Origin: Rhizobium acidisoli
GTDB taxonomy: Bacteria > Pseudomonadota > Alphaproteobacteria > Rhizobiales > Rhizobiaceae
Direction of reading: 5' to 3'
DNA length: 64,000 nucleotides
Assembly (NCBI RefSeq): GCF_002531755.2
Contig: NZ_CP035002.1
Span: 372,001-436,000 of the forward strand
This document shows positions 8,612 to 17,677 of the stretch, piece after piece (the first letter of the stretch is position 1; each line of letters opens with the position of its first letter). Under the pieces are notes generated by a model. The model ran no database searches and was not told the origin of the DNA. It was given only the letters and a program-made list of their open reading frames with translations. The translations under genes and the position numbers were made by a program.

Positions 8612-9046
8612 ATGGAACAGTATGCACTGGAGCAGTTGAAAACGATTGCGAAGGTCAGCACGACCTGCAAGCGCCTTGAACTAACGCGGCGCGAACGGAT
8701 TCTACGGTGGGCCGAAAGTCTCGAACGCAGCCCTAGACCGTTTCTTAAGACGCTTCACGAAACAGAATATCAGCCGATCGCAGATCGCATTGCCATGCGG
8801 GATGACGACACGCCGATCTCGGTCGCATTCGCTGATCCCATTCTGCGGGCAGCAGGAATGGAAGATGATAGTTACGGAGAAGCCAAACGGTTCTTCGAAC
8901 TCAGCGACGGGGAATTGCACGAGCTTGTCTGCTTCTGTCATTTTGGTGAACGCGTTAGCGCCGCAACGGTCGCTCGCCGCGTGCGCAAGATGGCAGATCC
9001 CAAACCAAGCGGATTTTTCGCTCAGCTTCGTGCGTTCTTCGGCTAA
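8612..9046 (+). CDS. Conserved-looking hypothetical protein, 144 aa
   Basis: AGGAGG at 8600-8605 precedes the ATG with good spacing, so this is very likely a real gene. The protein is soluble, rich in charged residues and has no signal peptide or membrane segment. The N-terminal half is basic and helical (CKRLELTRRERILRWAESLER). The centre contains an acidic stretch (RDDDTPISVAF), followed by LSDGELHELVCFCHFGER and a basic C-terminal part ending in aromatic residues (FFAQLRAFFG). I do not recognise the family. It is monocistronic, flanked by a gene-poor region and a convergent EamA transporter. Confidence 0.7.
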   Translation: MEQYALEQLKTIAKVSTTCKRLELTRRERILRWAESLERSPRPFLKTLHETEYQPIADRIAMRDDDTPISVAFADPILRAAGMEDDSYGEAKRFFELSDGELHELVCFCHFGERVSAATVARRVRKMADPKPSGFFAQLRAFFG

Positions 9047-9083
9047 TCGAGGCTAAAGACTACATGACGCTGTAAAGCCGGCT

Positions 9084-9989
9084 CTAGCGGTCGCGTGACC
9101 GCTGGCTGCGGCTGACGTCGATTGCCGTGTGCCAGAACACCGCCCCGAGGATGACCGCGCCGCCGAAATAGGTGGCGACCGGCGGCTGCTCGGAAAACAG
9201 CAGCCAGACCCAGAAGGGCGTCAGCACGATTTCCATCGTGCCGATCAGCGCCGCTTCTGCCGGCGGCATCCGCTTTGCGCCGGCGAGGAAGAGCACCAGC
9301 GCCAGCGAAAAATTGGTGGCGCCGAAGGCGGCAAGAACGATCCAGTTGTGCAGGTCGAGCGAGCCGACCGAACCGAACGGCGCGAAGATGACGAGGGTCA
9401 GGAAAGCGCTGACGACAGTTGGCGGCAGGCTCGGCACGCCGGGATTGATGCGCGGAATGATGATGACCAGCGCGAAGGACGCGGTCATGCCGAGCGCTAA
9501 GAGGTCTCCCCAGCCGGTGCCGCCGCCGATCGACGAGGCGACGATGACGCCGACGCCGAAGAGGGATACGGCGCCGGCGATCAGCGTCCGCCTGGCGACC
9601 CTCTCTTTGAGGATAAGCCAGCCGAATAGCGCCGCAATGAAGGGCGTCGTTGCATAGATCATCGTCACATTGGCGACGGTGGTCATGTAGAGCGCCCCGA
9701 TGAAGCATCCCTGACTGAAGGTCTGGCATGCGATCATCGCAAGACCGGAGGGATGGAAGACGGAACGCCATTGCCGCCGCGAGATGCCCCCTTCGAGGAA
9801 AAGGCAGGGGATCAGCAGGAACAGGCCTCCGAACAACGACCGCCAGGCGATCGCCGTCCATACGTCGGTCGTCAGCAGCCGCGAGTAAACGCCGCTCGCA
9901 CTCCAGGCGAGCGTCGCGGCAACGATGAGAAGCACACCCTTCTCGTGCTCGCTGCCTGCGAGGCGCGTGGTCGGATTTTCAATGGTCAC
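9084..9989 (-). CDS. EamA/DMT-superfamily transporter (RhaT-like permease)
   Basis: 301 aa with about ten hydrophobic helices arranged as two EamA repeats, the usual size and layout for drug/metabolite exporters. The open frame can be extended to a TTG at 10055, but that adds a polar N-terminus and enters the regulatory region of the divergent LysR gene. The GTG at 9987-9989 (VTIENPTTRLAG) gives the expected family length and is preferred, although no strong ribosome site precedes it. Substrate is unknown; members export amino acids, nucleotides or other metabolites. The LysR gene starts 112 bases away on the other strand and is the obvious candidate regulator. Confidence 0.85.
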   Translation of the reverse strand: MTIENPTTRLAGSEHEKGVLLIVAATLAWSASGVYSRLLTTDVWTAIAWRSLFGGLFLLIPCLFLEGGISRRQWRSVFHPSGLAMIACQTFSQGCFIGALYMTTVANVTMIYATTPFIAALFGWLILKERVARRTLIAGAVSLFGVGVIVASSIGGGTGWGDLLALGMTASFALVIIIPRINPGVPSLPPTVVSAFLTLVIFAPFGSVGSLDLHNWIVLAAFGATNFSLALVLFLAGAKRMPPAEAALIGTMEIVLTPFWVWLLFSEQPPVATYFGGAVILGAVFWHTAIDVSRSQRSRDR

Positions 9990-10046
9990 GCAGATGGTCT
10001 CAAAGAAGGAAGTCGAACGCCGCTCATTTCTGCGCCAGCAATTGAC

Positions 10047-10079
10047 ATAAGACAAACGAATAGTAGAGATAGCTCTTAT
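10047..10079. promoter_or_regulatory. Candidate LysR operator dyad
   Basis: ATAAGA at 10047-10052 and TCTTAT at 10074-10079 form an inverted repeat between the divergent EamA and LysR genes. Within it lies AGAG-N4-CTCT. The location fits a LysR autoregulatory/activation site, but the dyad is loose. Confidence 0.3.
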
Positions 10080-10101
10080 CGATTTTTTCTATGGCTGTCT
10101 C

Positions 10102-10977
10102 ATGCATGAACCAATCGAGAGCGACCTTCTGAGGACCTTCCTGGTCGTCGCCGAGACGTCGAATTTCTCCGCGGCTGCCCAACGCATCGGGCGGACGCAG
10201 TCCGCCGTCAGCACCCAGATCAAGAGGCTCGAGGCGGCGATCGGCGAGATCCTTTTCGAGCGCGGCGCCCGCGGCGTGCTGCTGACCCGCCAGGGCATCC
10301 AGCTGGTGCCCTATGCCCGCAGGGTGATCGATCTTCTAAACGAGGCCGCCGCGACGATCCGCAGCAAGCCACTCGACGGGCCGGTGCGGATCGGGATTCC
10401 CGAGGAATACAGCCAGACGGTGCTGCCTGCAGCCCTGGCGGCTTTCGCCGTGCGCCATCCGGCGGTCGAGGTCACGGTGTCCTGCGACTATACGGTCCGC
10501 AACCTCGCCGCCTTGGAACGGGACGAACTCGATCTCGCCGTCGTTTTCGACTGGAGCGATCAGAACAAGGGGGAGGTCCTGTGCATCGATCCCACAGTCT
10601 GGGTGACATCGATGGTCCATCGGCTGCACGACATCGATCCGCTGCCCGTTGCGACCTATCGCAATTCCACCTGGTCACGCGATTTTGCGCTCCGCTCGCT
10701 GGAACAGATCGGCCGCAGCTACCGGATCGCCTTCATCGCCGATACCGGCTCGGGGCTGAAGAACGCGGTGACTGCAGGCCTTGCCGTCACCACGCTCTCC
10801 CGCAGCAGCATCCCGCCCGGCTGCCGGGAACTGACCGCCGAAGACGGCTTTCCACCGGTCGATTCCTCGAAGGTCGTGCTTCGCCGGAGCACTTTCCGTT
10901 CCAGCGAGGCCGTTCGGGAACTCGCCGAAATGGTGCGCGAGGCCTTCCAGCCTATGGCGGCGCCGGCGATGGCGTGA
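10102..10977 (+). CDS. LysR-family transcriptional regulator
   Basis: 291 aa. The N-terminal winged helix is clear (LLRTFLVVAETSNFSAAAQRIGRTQSAVSTQIKRLE, positions about 9-43), followed by a LysR substrate-binding domain (VRIGIPEEYSQTVLP from about 95). It probably controls the divergent EamA transporter, the usual arrangement for this pair. The ribosome site is weak. The 3' end overlaps the 3' end of the convergent AraC-type gene by 26 bases (10952-10977), so readthrough transcripts from each would be antisense to the other. Confidence 0.88.
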   Translation: MHEPIESDLLRTFLVVAETSNFSAAAQRIGRTQSAVSTQIKRLEAAIGEILFERGARGVLLTRQGIQLVPYARRVIDLLNEAAATIRSKPLDGPVRIGIPEEYSQTVLPAALAAFAVRHPAVEVTVSCDYTVRNLAALERDELDLAVVFDWSDQNKGEVLCIDPTVWVTSMVHRLHDIDPLPVATYRNSTWSRDFALRSLEQIGRSYRIAFIADTGSGLKNAVTAGLAVTTLSRSSIPPGCRELTAEDGFPPVDSSKVVLRRSTFRSSEAVRELAEMVREAFQPMAAPAMA

Positions 10978-11941
10978 TGCGGCGGCGCAGGCGGCGCCGG
11001 GTTTCGGATGCGCTCTCGGAAAAACTCGCCCGGTAGCTTCTCGCAAAGGCCGAGGCCGAATTGAAACCGGTCGCCGCCGCGATGTCGGCGAAGGAGGCTG
11101 TCGTTTCGATCACCTTGCGGCGCGCCGCATTCAGCCGCAGCGCCAGATAATGCACATGCGGCGGCGCGCCGATGCTCTGCTGGAAAAGATCCTGCAGATG
11201 CCGGGCGCTGATGCCTATCCTGCGGGCGAGCCGCGTGAGAATCAGCGGCTGCTCGATATGTTCCTCCATCAACCGCACCGCCTGTGTCACGCGGGGATCA
11301 TGCATACGCAGTCCCGCAGACAGCGGTTCGTCGACATGGAAGGAAGGCTGCTCGTAACGAAACAGCCGGCTGACCTCGAGCGCCAGCGAATAACCCTGCC
11401 GCTGCCGGATCACCTCCAGCATCAGGTCGACGGTCGGCAGTGAACCTGATGTCGTCAGCCGCTTGCCGTCGATGACGAAGCGGTCCTTGACGGCTCTGAC
11501 CTCGGGATAGGCCAGCGCAAAATCCTCGTAATCCTCCCAGTGGACGGTCGCCGGCAGTCCGTCGAGCAGGCTTGCCTCGGCCAGCAGCCATGTGCCGGAC
11601 TCGATGCCGGCAATGATCGTGCGGTGACGGGCCGCCTGCGAGAGCTGCATCTTCAGCGCCGGCGTCGCGCTGCGGCGCCAGTTGTAACTGGCCAGCACGA
11701 AAAGCGGCGTCTCCTCGGTCGTCGCCCGGAAGGTGCCCTCGGCCGGGATGGCGATCGCGCTGGTGGTCGGCACCGGCGCGCCGTCCGGCGTCAACAGCCG
11801 CCAGCGATAGAGTTCGCTGCCGGCGATGCGGTTGGCGCCGCGCAGCGGCTCGATGACCGACGCGATCAGGATCAGGTTGGTCTCCGGCAAGACAAGAAGG
11901 TCGATATCGAGCCGTTCCGTTGATCGCTGCAGCAAGGTCAT
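10952..11941 (-). CDS. GlxA-family AraC regulator, probable activator of carnitine catabolism (CdhR-like)
   Basis: 329 aa from the ATG at 11939-11941. An AGAGGAG sequence abuts this ATG, so the TTG two codons later is a possible true start. Residues about 15-180 are a DJ-1/PfpI-like domain in which the usual nucleophile cysteine is replaced (GIESGTWLLAEA, where the other GlxA gene of the window has GNCSGSFVLAEA). This fits a ligand sensor, not an enzyme. Residues about 220-320 carry the AraC helix-turn-helix pair (LTRLARRIGISARHLQDLF, FADIAAATGFNSASAFARSY). It is divergent from the carnitine operon by 99 bases, the position held by CdhR in pseudomonads, so activation of that operon in response to carnitine is the likely role (inference). 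Confidence 0.85.
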   Translation of the reverse strand: MTLLQRSTERLDIDLLVLPETNLILIASVIEPLRGANRIAGSELYRWRLLTPDGAPVPTTSAIAIPAEGTFRATTEETPLFVLASYNWRRSATPALKMQLSQAARHRTIIAGIESGTWLLAEASLLDGLPATVHWEDYEDFALAYPEVRAVKDRFVIDGKRLTTSGSLPTVDLMLEVIRQRQGYSLALEVSRLFRYEQPSFHVDEPLSAGLRMHDPRVTQAVRLMEEHIEQPLILTRLARRIGISARHLQDLFQQSIGAPPHVHYLALRLNAARRKVIETTASFADIAAATGFNSASAFARSYRASFSESASETRRRLRRRITPSPAPP

Positions 11942-12040
11942 CTCCTCTTGTTCCGATAATGTATCGATAGCTTCCGAGAATGCAAAGCATCTCAGCCGAT
12001 CCTGCCGCGTAATGGCTGACAAGACGGGGAGAACAAAATC

Positions 12041-12943
12041 ATGCCTCTTGCGATGAACCGCGATGTCTTCATCACCTGCGCCGTCACCGGCGCCGGCGAT
12101 ACGGTTTCCAAATCCAGCCATGTTCCCATCACTCCCAAGCAGATCGCGGATTCCGCGGTTGACGCCGCCAAGGCTGGGGCGGCCGTTGTTCACTGCCATG
12201 TCCGCGATCCGGAAACGGGGGCTGCCAGCCGCCGCAACGATCTCTACAGGGAAGTCACCGAGCGCATCCGCTCGGCCGATATCGACGTCGTCCTCAATCT
12301 CACCGCCGGCATGGGCGGGGACCTGGTCTTCGGCAATGTCGAAAGCCCCCTTCCCCTCAATCCGACAGGCACCGACATGGCGGGCGCCAGCGAGCGGGTC
12401 AGCCATGTCGCCGAATGCCTGCCCGAGATCTGCACGCTCGACTGCGGCACGATGAACTTCAACCTCGGCGACTATGTCATGACCAACACGCCGGCCATGC
12501 TGCGGGCCATGGCGAGGAAGATGACCGATCTCGGCGTGCGGCCGGAGATCGAGGCCTTCGATACCGGCCATCTCTGGTTCGCCAAGCAGCTCGCCGAGGA
12601 AGGCCTGATCGAAGACCCGGTGCTGATCCAGCTCTGCATGGGCATTCCATGGGGCGCGCCCGACGACCTCAACACCTTCATGGCGATGGTCAACAACCTG
12701 CCTCAGAGCTGGACCTTTTCGGCCTTTTCGATCGGCCGCAACGCCATGGCCTATCCGGCCGCGGCGGTTCTGGCCGGCGGCAATGTGCGCGTCGGCCTTG
12801 AAGACAACCTCTTCGTCGGCAAAGGCCAGCTCGCCACCAATGCGCAGCTCGTCGAAAAGGCGGTGCAGGTGGTCGAGGGCATGGGTGCGCGCATCATCGG
12901 ACCGGAAGATGTGCGCAACAAGCTGAAGCTGACGAAACGCTGA
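12041..12943 (+). CDS. cdhC: 3-dehydrocarnitine cleavage enzyme (BKACE family)
   Basis: 300 aa. Belongs to the beta-keto acid cleavage enzymes (DUF849): metal-binding HCHVRDP (His51, His53), LTAGMGGD, EAFDTGH, GIPWGAP and VGLEDNLF near the C-terminus, all at family positions. Within a carnitine operon the expected reaction is 3-dehydrocarnitine plus acetyl-CoA giving acetoacetate and betainyl-CoA. GGGGAG lies about ten bases before the first ATG; a second in-frame ATG four codons later (MNRDVF) is also possible. It is the first gene of the operon, 7 bases before the dehydrogenase gene. Family membership is certain and the substrate rests on context. Confidence 0.9.
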   Translation: MPLAMNRDVFITCAVTGAGDTVSKSSHVPITPKQIADSAVDAAKAGAAVVHCHVRDPETGAASRRNDLYREVTERIRSADIDVVLNLTAGMGGDLVFGNVESPLPLNPTGTDMAGASERVSHVAECLPEICTLDCGTMNFNLGDYVMTNTPAMLRAMARKMTDLGVRPEIEAFDTGHLWFAKQLAEEGLIEDPVLIQLCMGIPWGAPDDLNTFMAMVNNLPQSWTFSAFSIGRNAMAYPAAAVLAGGNVRVGLEDNLFVGKGQLATNAQLVEKAVQVVEGMGARIIGPEDVRNKLKLTKR

Positions 12944-12950
12944 GGATATC

Positions 12951-14441
12951 ATGACCAAGATCAGCAAGGCGGCCTGTATCGGCGGCGGCGTCATTGGCGG
13001 CGGATGGATTGCCCGTTTCCTGCTGGCCGGCATCGACGTCGATGTGTTCGACCCGCATCCGGAAGCAGGCCGCATCGTCGGCGAGGTGATCGCCAACGCC
13101 GAAAAAGCCTATGCCATGCTGACCGGCGCACCGCTGCCGCCGCGAGGCAGGCTGCGCTTCTGCCCGACGCTCGCGGAAGCCGTCGCTGACGCCGACTGGA
13201 TCCAGGAAAGCGTGCCGGAGAGGCTCGACCTCAAGCGCCGCGTGCTGACCGAGATCGACGCCGCGGCCCGCCCGGATGCGCTGATCGGCTCGTCCACGTC
13301 GGGGTTGCTGCCGACCGATCTGCAGCGCGACATGACGCATCCCGAACGCCTGTTCGTCGCCCACCCTTATAATCCCGTCTATCTGCTGCCGCTGGTCGAA
13401 ATCGTCGGCGGCGCAAAGACCTCGCCGGCGACCATCCAGGCGGCGATGGAAAGACTGCCGCCGATCGGCATGAAGGGCGTCCACATCGCCAAGGAGATCG
13501 AAGCCTTCGTCGGCGACCGGCTGCTCGAAGCGCTCTGGCGCGAGGCCCTGTGGCTCATCCATGACGATATCTGCACCGTCGAGACGCTCGATGATGTCAT
13601 CCGCTACTCCTTCGGCCTGCGCTGGGCGCAGATGGGCCTGTTCCAGACCTACCGTATCGCCGGCGGCGAAGCCGGGATGCGTCACTTCCTCGCCCAGTTC
13701 GGTCCCTGCCTTGCCTGGCCCTGGACCAAGCTCACCGATGTCGTCGATCTCGACGACGCTCTGATCGAAAAGATCGGCGAGCAGTCCGACGAGCAGGCGG
13801 GCGGCCTTTCGATCCGCGCGCTCGAACGCATCCGCGACGAAAACCTCGTCGGCATCCTGCAGGCGCTGAAGGGCGGCGACGGCGGCAAGGGCTGGGGCGC
13901 CGGCAAGCTGCTGAAGGATTTCGAGCAATCGCTCTGGGCAGACGGCGGCGGCGCGACGAAGTCGTTCGACCCGTCGAAGCCGCTGAGGCTCGTCGAGACG
14001 AAGGTCAGCCCCGCCTGGGTCGACTATAACGGCCATATGACCGAGCACCGCTACCTGCAAGTCTTCGGCGATACATCGGATGCATTGCTGCGCTTGATCG
14101 GCGTCGATCTCGCCTATGTCGAGGCGGGGCAGAGCTATTATACGGTGGAAAGCCACATCCGCCATCTCGGCGAGGCAAAGCTCGGCCAGGCGATCCATTC
14201 GACCTGCCGAATCCTGTCGGTCGACGAAAAGCGGCTGCATCTCTTCCATACCCTCTACGACACGGCGACGGGCGAAGCTCTCGCAACCGCCGAGCAGATG
14301 ATGCTGCATGTCGACAGCAAGGTGGGCAAGGCCGCGCCGGCGCCGGCCGCCGTGCTCGACAAGGTCAAGGCGATCGCCAGCGCCCATGCGGCGTTGGCGC
14401 TGCCCGAAGGTGCTGGCCGTTCCGTCGGCCAGAAACGCTAG
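12951..14441 (+). CDS. cdhAB: L-carnitine dehydrogenase fused to betainyl-CoA thioesterase
   Basis: 496 aa, a two-domain protein. Residues 1 to about 320 are a 3-hydroxyacyl-CoA-dehydrogenase-type NAD enzyme (GGGVIGGGWIARFLLAG near residue 10, QESVPERLDLK, AHPYNPVYLLPLVEIVGG). Residues about 345-470 are a hot-dog thioesterase (VSPAWVDYNGHMTEHRYLQVF, then YYTVESHIRHLGEAK). The first domain oxidises L-carnitine to 3-dehydrocarnitine; the second is expected to hydrolyse betainyl-CoA made by the neighbouring BKACE enzyme. The two activities are separate genes (cdhA, cdhB) in Pseudomonas and fused in rhizobia. GAGGA precedes the ATG. The fusion joins the steps on either side of the BKACE reaction in one polypeptide. 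Confidence 0.92.
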   Translation: MTKISKAACIGGGVIGGGWIARFLLAGIDVDVFDPHPEAGRIVGEVIANAEKAYAMLTGAPLPPRGRLRFCPTLAEAVADADWIQESVPERLDLKRRVLTEIDAAARPDALIGSSTSGLLPTDLQRDMTHPERLFVAHPYNPVYLLPLVEIVGGAKTSPATIQAAMERLPPIGMKGVHIAKEIEAFVGDRLLEALWREALWLIHDDICTVETLDDVIRYSFGLRWAQMGLFQTYRIAGGEAGMRHFLAQFGPCLAWPWTKLTDVVDLDDALIEKIGEQSDEQAGGLSIRALERIRDENLVGILQALKGGDGGKGWGAGKLLKDFEQSLWADGGGATKSFDPSKPLRLVETKVSPAWVDYNGHMTEHRYLQVFGDTSDALLRLIGVDLAYVEAGQSYYTVESHIRHLGEAKLGQAIHSTCRILSVDEKRLHLFHTLYDTATGEALATAEQMMLHVDSKVGKAAPAPAAVLDKVKAIASAHAALALPEGAGRSVGQKR

Positions 14442-14451
14442 GAGATAGGGC

Positions 14452-15612
14452 ATGGATTTCGGTCTCAGCCAGGAACAGGAAATGATCGTCGAGACGGTTC
14501 GCGCCTTCGTCGAGACCGAGATCTATCCGCATGAGAACGAGGTCGAGCGGACCGGCATCGTCCCTCCGGAACTTGGCCGCGAGATCCAGCGCAAATGCAT
14601 CGATCTCGGCTTCTACGCTTGCAATTTCCCAGAGGAGATTGGCTGCGCCGGCCTCGACCATGCCACCTTCACGCTGGTCGAGCGGGAGCTCGGTCGCGGT
14701 TCTCTCGGGCTGACGGTTTTTTTCGGCCGTCCCTCCGGCATCCTGATGGCCTGCGAGGGTGAGCAGCGCGAGCGTTATCTGCTGCCGGCAGTGCGCGGCG
14801 ACAAGATCGACGCGCTCGCCATCACCGAGCCGGATGCCGGTTCCGATATGCGCGGCATGAAATGTGCTGCCCGCCGCGACGGCGGCGACTTCGTGCTGAA
14901 CGGCACGAAACACTTCATATCCCATGCCGATGTCGCCGATTTCGTCATCGTGTTTGCCGCGACGGGTGAGGAGGAAACGCCGAAGGGGATCAAGAAGAAG
15001 ATCACCGCCTTCCTCGTCGATCGCGGCACGCCGGGCTTCGAGATCCTGAAAGGCTATGATTCCGTTTCGCATCGGGGTTACCACAACTGCACGCTTAGTT
15101 TTACCGATTGCCGGATCCCCGAAGCCCAGGTGCTGGGCGAAGTGCATCGCGGCTTCGATATCGCCAATCAATGGCTCTACGGCACACGGTTGACGGTTGC
15201 CGCCACCTGCGTCGGCCGGGCGCGGCGCGTCTTCGAAATGGCCCTGCCCTATGCCGCCGAGCGCAAGCAGTTCGGCAAGCCGATTGGCGCCAATCAGGGT
15301 GTCTCGTTCAAGCTTGCCGACATGATCACCGAGATCGACGCGGCCGAGTGGCTGACACTGTCAGCCGCCTGGCGGCTCGATGCCGGCCTTCCGGCAGACC
15401 GGCAGATCGCTTCGGCCAAGCTCTACGCCTCCGAAATGCTCGCCCGCGTGACGGATGAGGCGATCCAAATCTTCGGCGGCATGGGCCTGATGGACGACCT
15501 GCCGCTTGCCCGCTTCTGGCGCGATGCCCGCGTCGAGCGCATCTGGGACGGCACGTCGGAAATCCAGCGGCATATCATCAGCCGCGACCTGCTTCGGCCC
15601 TTGGGAGCGTGA
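14452..15612 (+). CDS. Acyl-CoA dehydrogenase, probable gamma-butyrobetainyl-CoA dehydrogenase (CaiA-like)
   Basis: 386 aa, full length for the family. Flavin and substrate motifs are present (LAITEPDAGSDM, NGTKHFISHAD, ERKQFGKPI, QIFGGMGL). At the usual catalytic-base position, the YEGT/WEGT motif near the C-terminus, this protein reads IWDGTSEIQR, so aspartate 366 replaces the normal glutamate. The expected reaction is gamma-butyrobetainyl-CoA to crotonobetainyl-CoA, electrons passing to ETF (no ETF genes in the window). AGGAG precedes the ATG; spacing to neighbours is 10 and 4 bases, so it is cotranscribed with the carnitine genes. Another short- or branched-chain acyl-CoA is possible. Confidence 0.88.
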   Translation: MDFGLSQEQEMIVETVRAFVETEIYPHENEVERTGIVPPELGREIQRKCIDLGFYACNFPEEIGCAGLDHATFTLVERELGRGSLGLTVFFGRPSGILMACEGEQRERYLLPAVRGDKIDALAITEPDAGSDMRGMKCAARRDGGDFVLNGTKHFISHADVADFVIVFAATGEEETPKGIKKKITAFLVDRGTPGFEILKGYDSVSHRGYHNCTLSFTDCRIPEAQVLGEVHRGFDIANQWLYGTRLTVAATCVGRARRVFEMALPYAAERKQFGKPIGANQGVSFKLADMITEIDAAEWLTLSAAWRLDAGLPADRQIASAKLYASEMLARVTDEAIQIFGGMGLMDDLPLARFWRDARVERIWDGTSEIQRHIISRDLLRPLGA

Positions 15613-15616
15613 GCCG

Positions 15617-17671
15617 ATGAGATCCCGCCCACTCGACCGCCTGCTCAGACCGCAAACGATCGCCGTCTTCGGCGGTCGCGAGGCGCGCCGGGTAATCGAG
15701 CAGTGCGACCGCATGGGCTTCTCAGGCAAGATCTGGCCCGTCCATCCCAAACTCGACGAGGTGCTCGGACGGCCGTGTTATCGCTCGGTCGCCGATCTGC
15801 CTTCGGCTCCGGACGCCGCCTTCGTCGGCGTCAACAGGACGCTCACCGTCGAGATCGTGCGCAGCCTTTCTGCGGCCGGAGCCGGCGGCGCGGTCTGTTA
15901 TGCATCGGGCTTCAGCGAGGCGACGGCGGAACTTGCCGATGGCGCCGACCTGCAGCAGGCGCTGCTTTCGGCGGCCGGCAACATGCCGATCCTTGGGCCC
16001 AATTGCTACGGGCTGATCAACGGTCTCGACGGCGCGCTGCTCTGGCCCGATCAGCACGGCATGAAGCGCATCGAATGCGGCGTGGCGATCCTCACACAGT
16101 CTTCCAATATCGCCATCAACCTGACCATGCAGACCCGCGGGCTGCCGATCGCCTATGTGGTCACGGCCGGCAACCAGGCGCAGACATCGCTTGCCGACGT
16201 CGCCTGCGCGTTGATCGAGGATCCGCGTGTCACCGCGGTCGGCCTTCATGTCGAAGGTTTCGGCGATGTCTCCGGTCTCGAACGCCTTGCCGCCATTGCC
16301 CGGCAGTCCAAGAAGCCGGTGGTCGTGCTGAAGGTCGGCAGATCCGAGCAGGCAAAGCAGGCTGCGGTGTCGCACACCGCTTCGCTCGCCGGCAGCGATG
16401 TGGTGGCGGATGCCGTGCTTGCCCGCCTCGGCATCGGCCGTGTCCAGAGCCTGCCGGCATTGCTCGAAACCCTGAAGCTGCTGCATGTCGCCGGCCCCCT
16501 GCCAGGCCGGTCGATTTCGTCGATGAGCTGCTCGGGTGGCGAAGCTTCGCTGATGGCGGATGCCGCCATCGGCCGCAATATCGAATTCCCGGCGCTGCAG
16601 CCGCAGCAATTGCCGCGCCTGCGGCGGGTTCTCGGCGAGATGGTGACGCTCTCCAATCCGCTCGACTACCACACTTTCGTGTGGGGTGATTTCGCCCGCC
16701 AGACCGAAGCCTTCAGCGCCATGTTCAAAGGCGGTTATGCCCTCAATTTGGTCGTCCTCGACTTCCCGCGGTGCGACCGCTGCGATGCGTCCGAATGGGC
16801 AATGACGGCAGATGCGGTCATCACTGCCGCCTCTGCCACCGGTGCGCTGGCCGGCCTTCTCGCGACGCTTCCGGAGAATATGCCCGAACCTGTCGCCGAT
16901 CGGCTGATGGCCAATGGCATCGTCGCCTTCTCGGGCATCGACGAAGCCATCGTTGCAGCGGAGGTCGCAGCCGGCATCGGCCAAGCTTGGCAAGCCCCGC
17001 CTCCCCTGCCGCTGCTCGACGTGCCGTCCATGGACGGTGAGATCGAGACGCTGACAGAAGCTGATGCGAAGACGGAGCTTGCTGCCTGCGGCCTCCCCGT
17101 TCCCTGGGGGCTGCAGGCTTTTTCTCCCCATGAGGCCGCCGAGCAGGCCGAACGGCTCGGTTTTCCGGTCGTGCTGAAAGGTCTCGGCATTGCGCACAAG
17201 ACCGAAGCCGGCGCCGTTGCGCTCAACCTCAGGAATAGTCAGGCCGTCTCGACCGCCGCGACGGCAATGCCGTCGAATGCCGGTTATCTCGTCGAGAAGA
17301 TGATCGATCCGCCGGTCGCCGAGCTCATCGTCGGCGCCATTCGCGATCCGGTCTTCGGTTTGTCGCTCACCTTGGGAGCGGGCGGAATCTTCGTCGAATT
17401 GCTTGAGGATTCCGTCATCTTGCCGCTTCCGGCCACCAAAACCGAAATTCACGCGGCGATTTTGCGCCTCAAACTGGCAAAATTGATCTATGGCTATCGC
17501 GGGCGGCCAAAAGGCGATCTCGACGCCGTGGTCGCCGCTATCGCAGCAGCGGCGGATTATGTCGTAAAGAACGCGGCATGCCTGGAGGAACTGGACATTA
17601 ATCCGTTGATGGTTCTTCGCGAAGGGCGCGGTGTTGCCGCAGTCGATGCCCTCATACGACGGAGGAGGTAG
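15617..17671 (+). CDS. ADP-forming acyl-CoA synthetase (acetate-CoA ligase family) with fused ATP-grasp domain
   Basis: 684 aa from the ATG at 15617, chosen because GGGAGC precedes it and it follows the previous stop by 4 bases; the frame is open further upstream inside the previous gene. Order: CoA-binding domain (FGGREARRVIEQC), succinyl-CoA-synthetase-like ligase domain with LGPNCYGLINGLDG and the phospho-histidine segment AAVSHTASLAG (His253), and a C-terminal ATP-grasp domain (FPVVLKGLGIAHKTEAGAV). It forms or cleaves a CoA thioester with ATP/ADP. In this operon it probably links CoA to gamma-butyrobetaine, crotonobetaine or carnitine, taking the place of CaiC and CaiB, which are absent. 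The reaction is reversible, so it could also recover ATP from carnitinyl-CoA (inference). Confidence 0.88.
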   Translation: MRSRPLDRLLRPQTIAVFGGREARRVIEQCDRMGFSGKIWPVHPKLDEVLGRPCYRSVADLPSAPDAAFVGVNRTLTVEIVRSLSAAGAGGAVCYASGFSEATAELADGADLQQALLSAAGNMPILGPNCYGLINGLDGALLWPDQHGMKRIECGVAILTQSSNIAINLTMQTRGLPIAYVVTAGNQAQTSLADVACALIEDPRVTAVGLHVEGFGDVSGLERLAAIARQSKKPVVVLKVGRSEQAKQAAVSHTASLAGSDVVADAVLARLGIGRVQSLPALLETLKLLHVAGPLPGRSISSMSCSGGEASLMADAAIGRNIEFPALQPQQLPRLRRVLGEMVTLSNPLDYHTFVWGDFARQTEAFSAMFKGGYALNLVVLDFPRCDRCDASEWAMTADAVITAASATGALAGLLATLPENMPEPVADRLMANGIVAFSGIDEAIVAAEVAAGIGQAWQAPPPLPLLDVPSMDGEIETLTEADAKTELAACGLPVPWGLQAFSPHEAAEQAERLGFPVVLKGLGIAHKTEAGAVALNLRNSQAVSTAATAMPSNAGYLVEKMIDPPVAELIVGAIRDPVFGLSLTLGAGGIFVELLEDSVILPLPATKTEIHAAILRLKLAKLIYGYRGRPKGDLDAVVAAIAAAADYVVKNAACLEELDINPLMVLREGRGVAAVDALIRRRR

Positions 17672-17677
17672 CATAGG

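Noticed and set aside
9990..10055. N-terminal extension of the EamA transporter to a TTG
   Set aside because: Adds a polar segment absent from the family and runs into the regulatory region of the divergent LysR gene.
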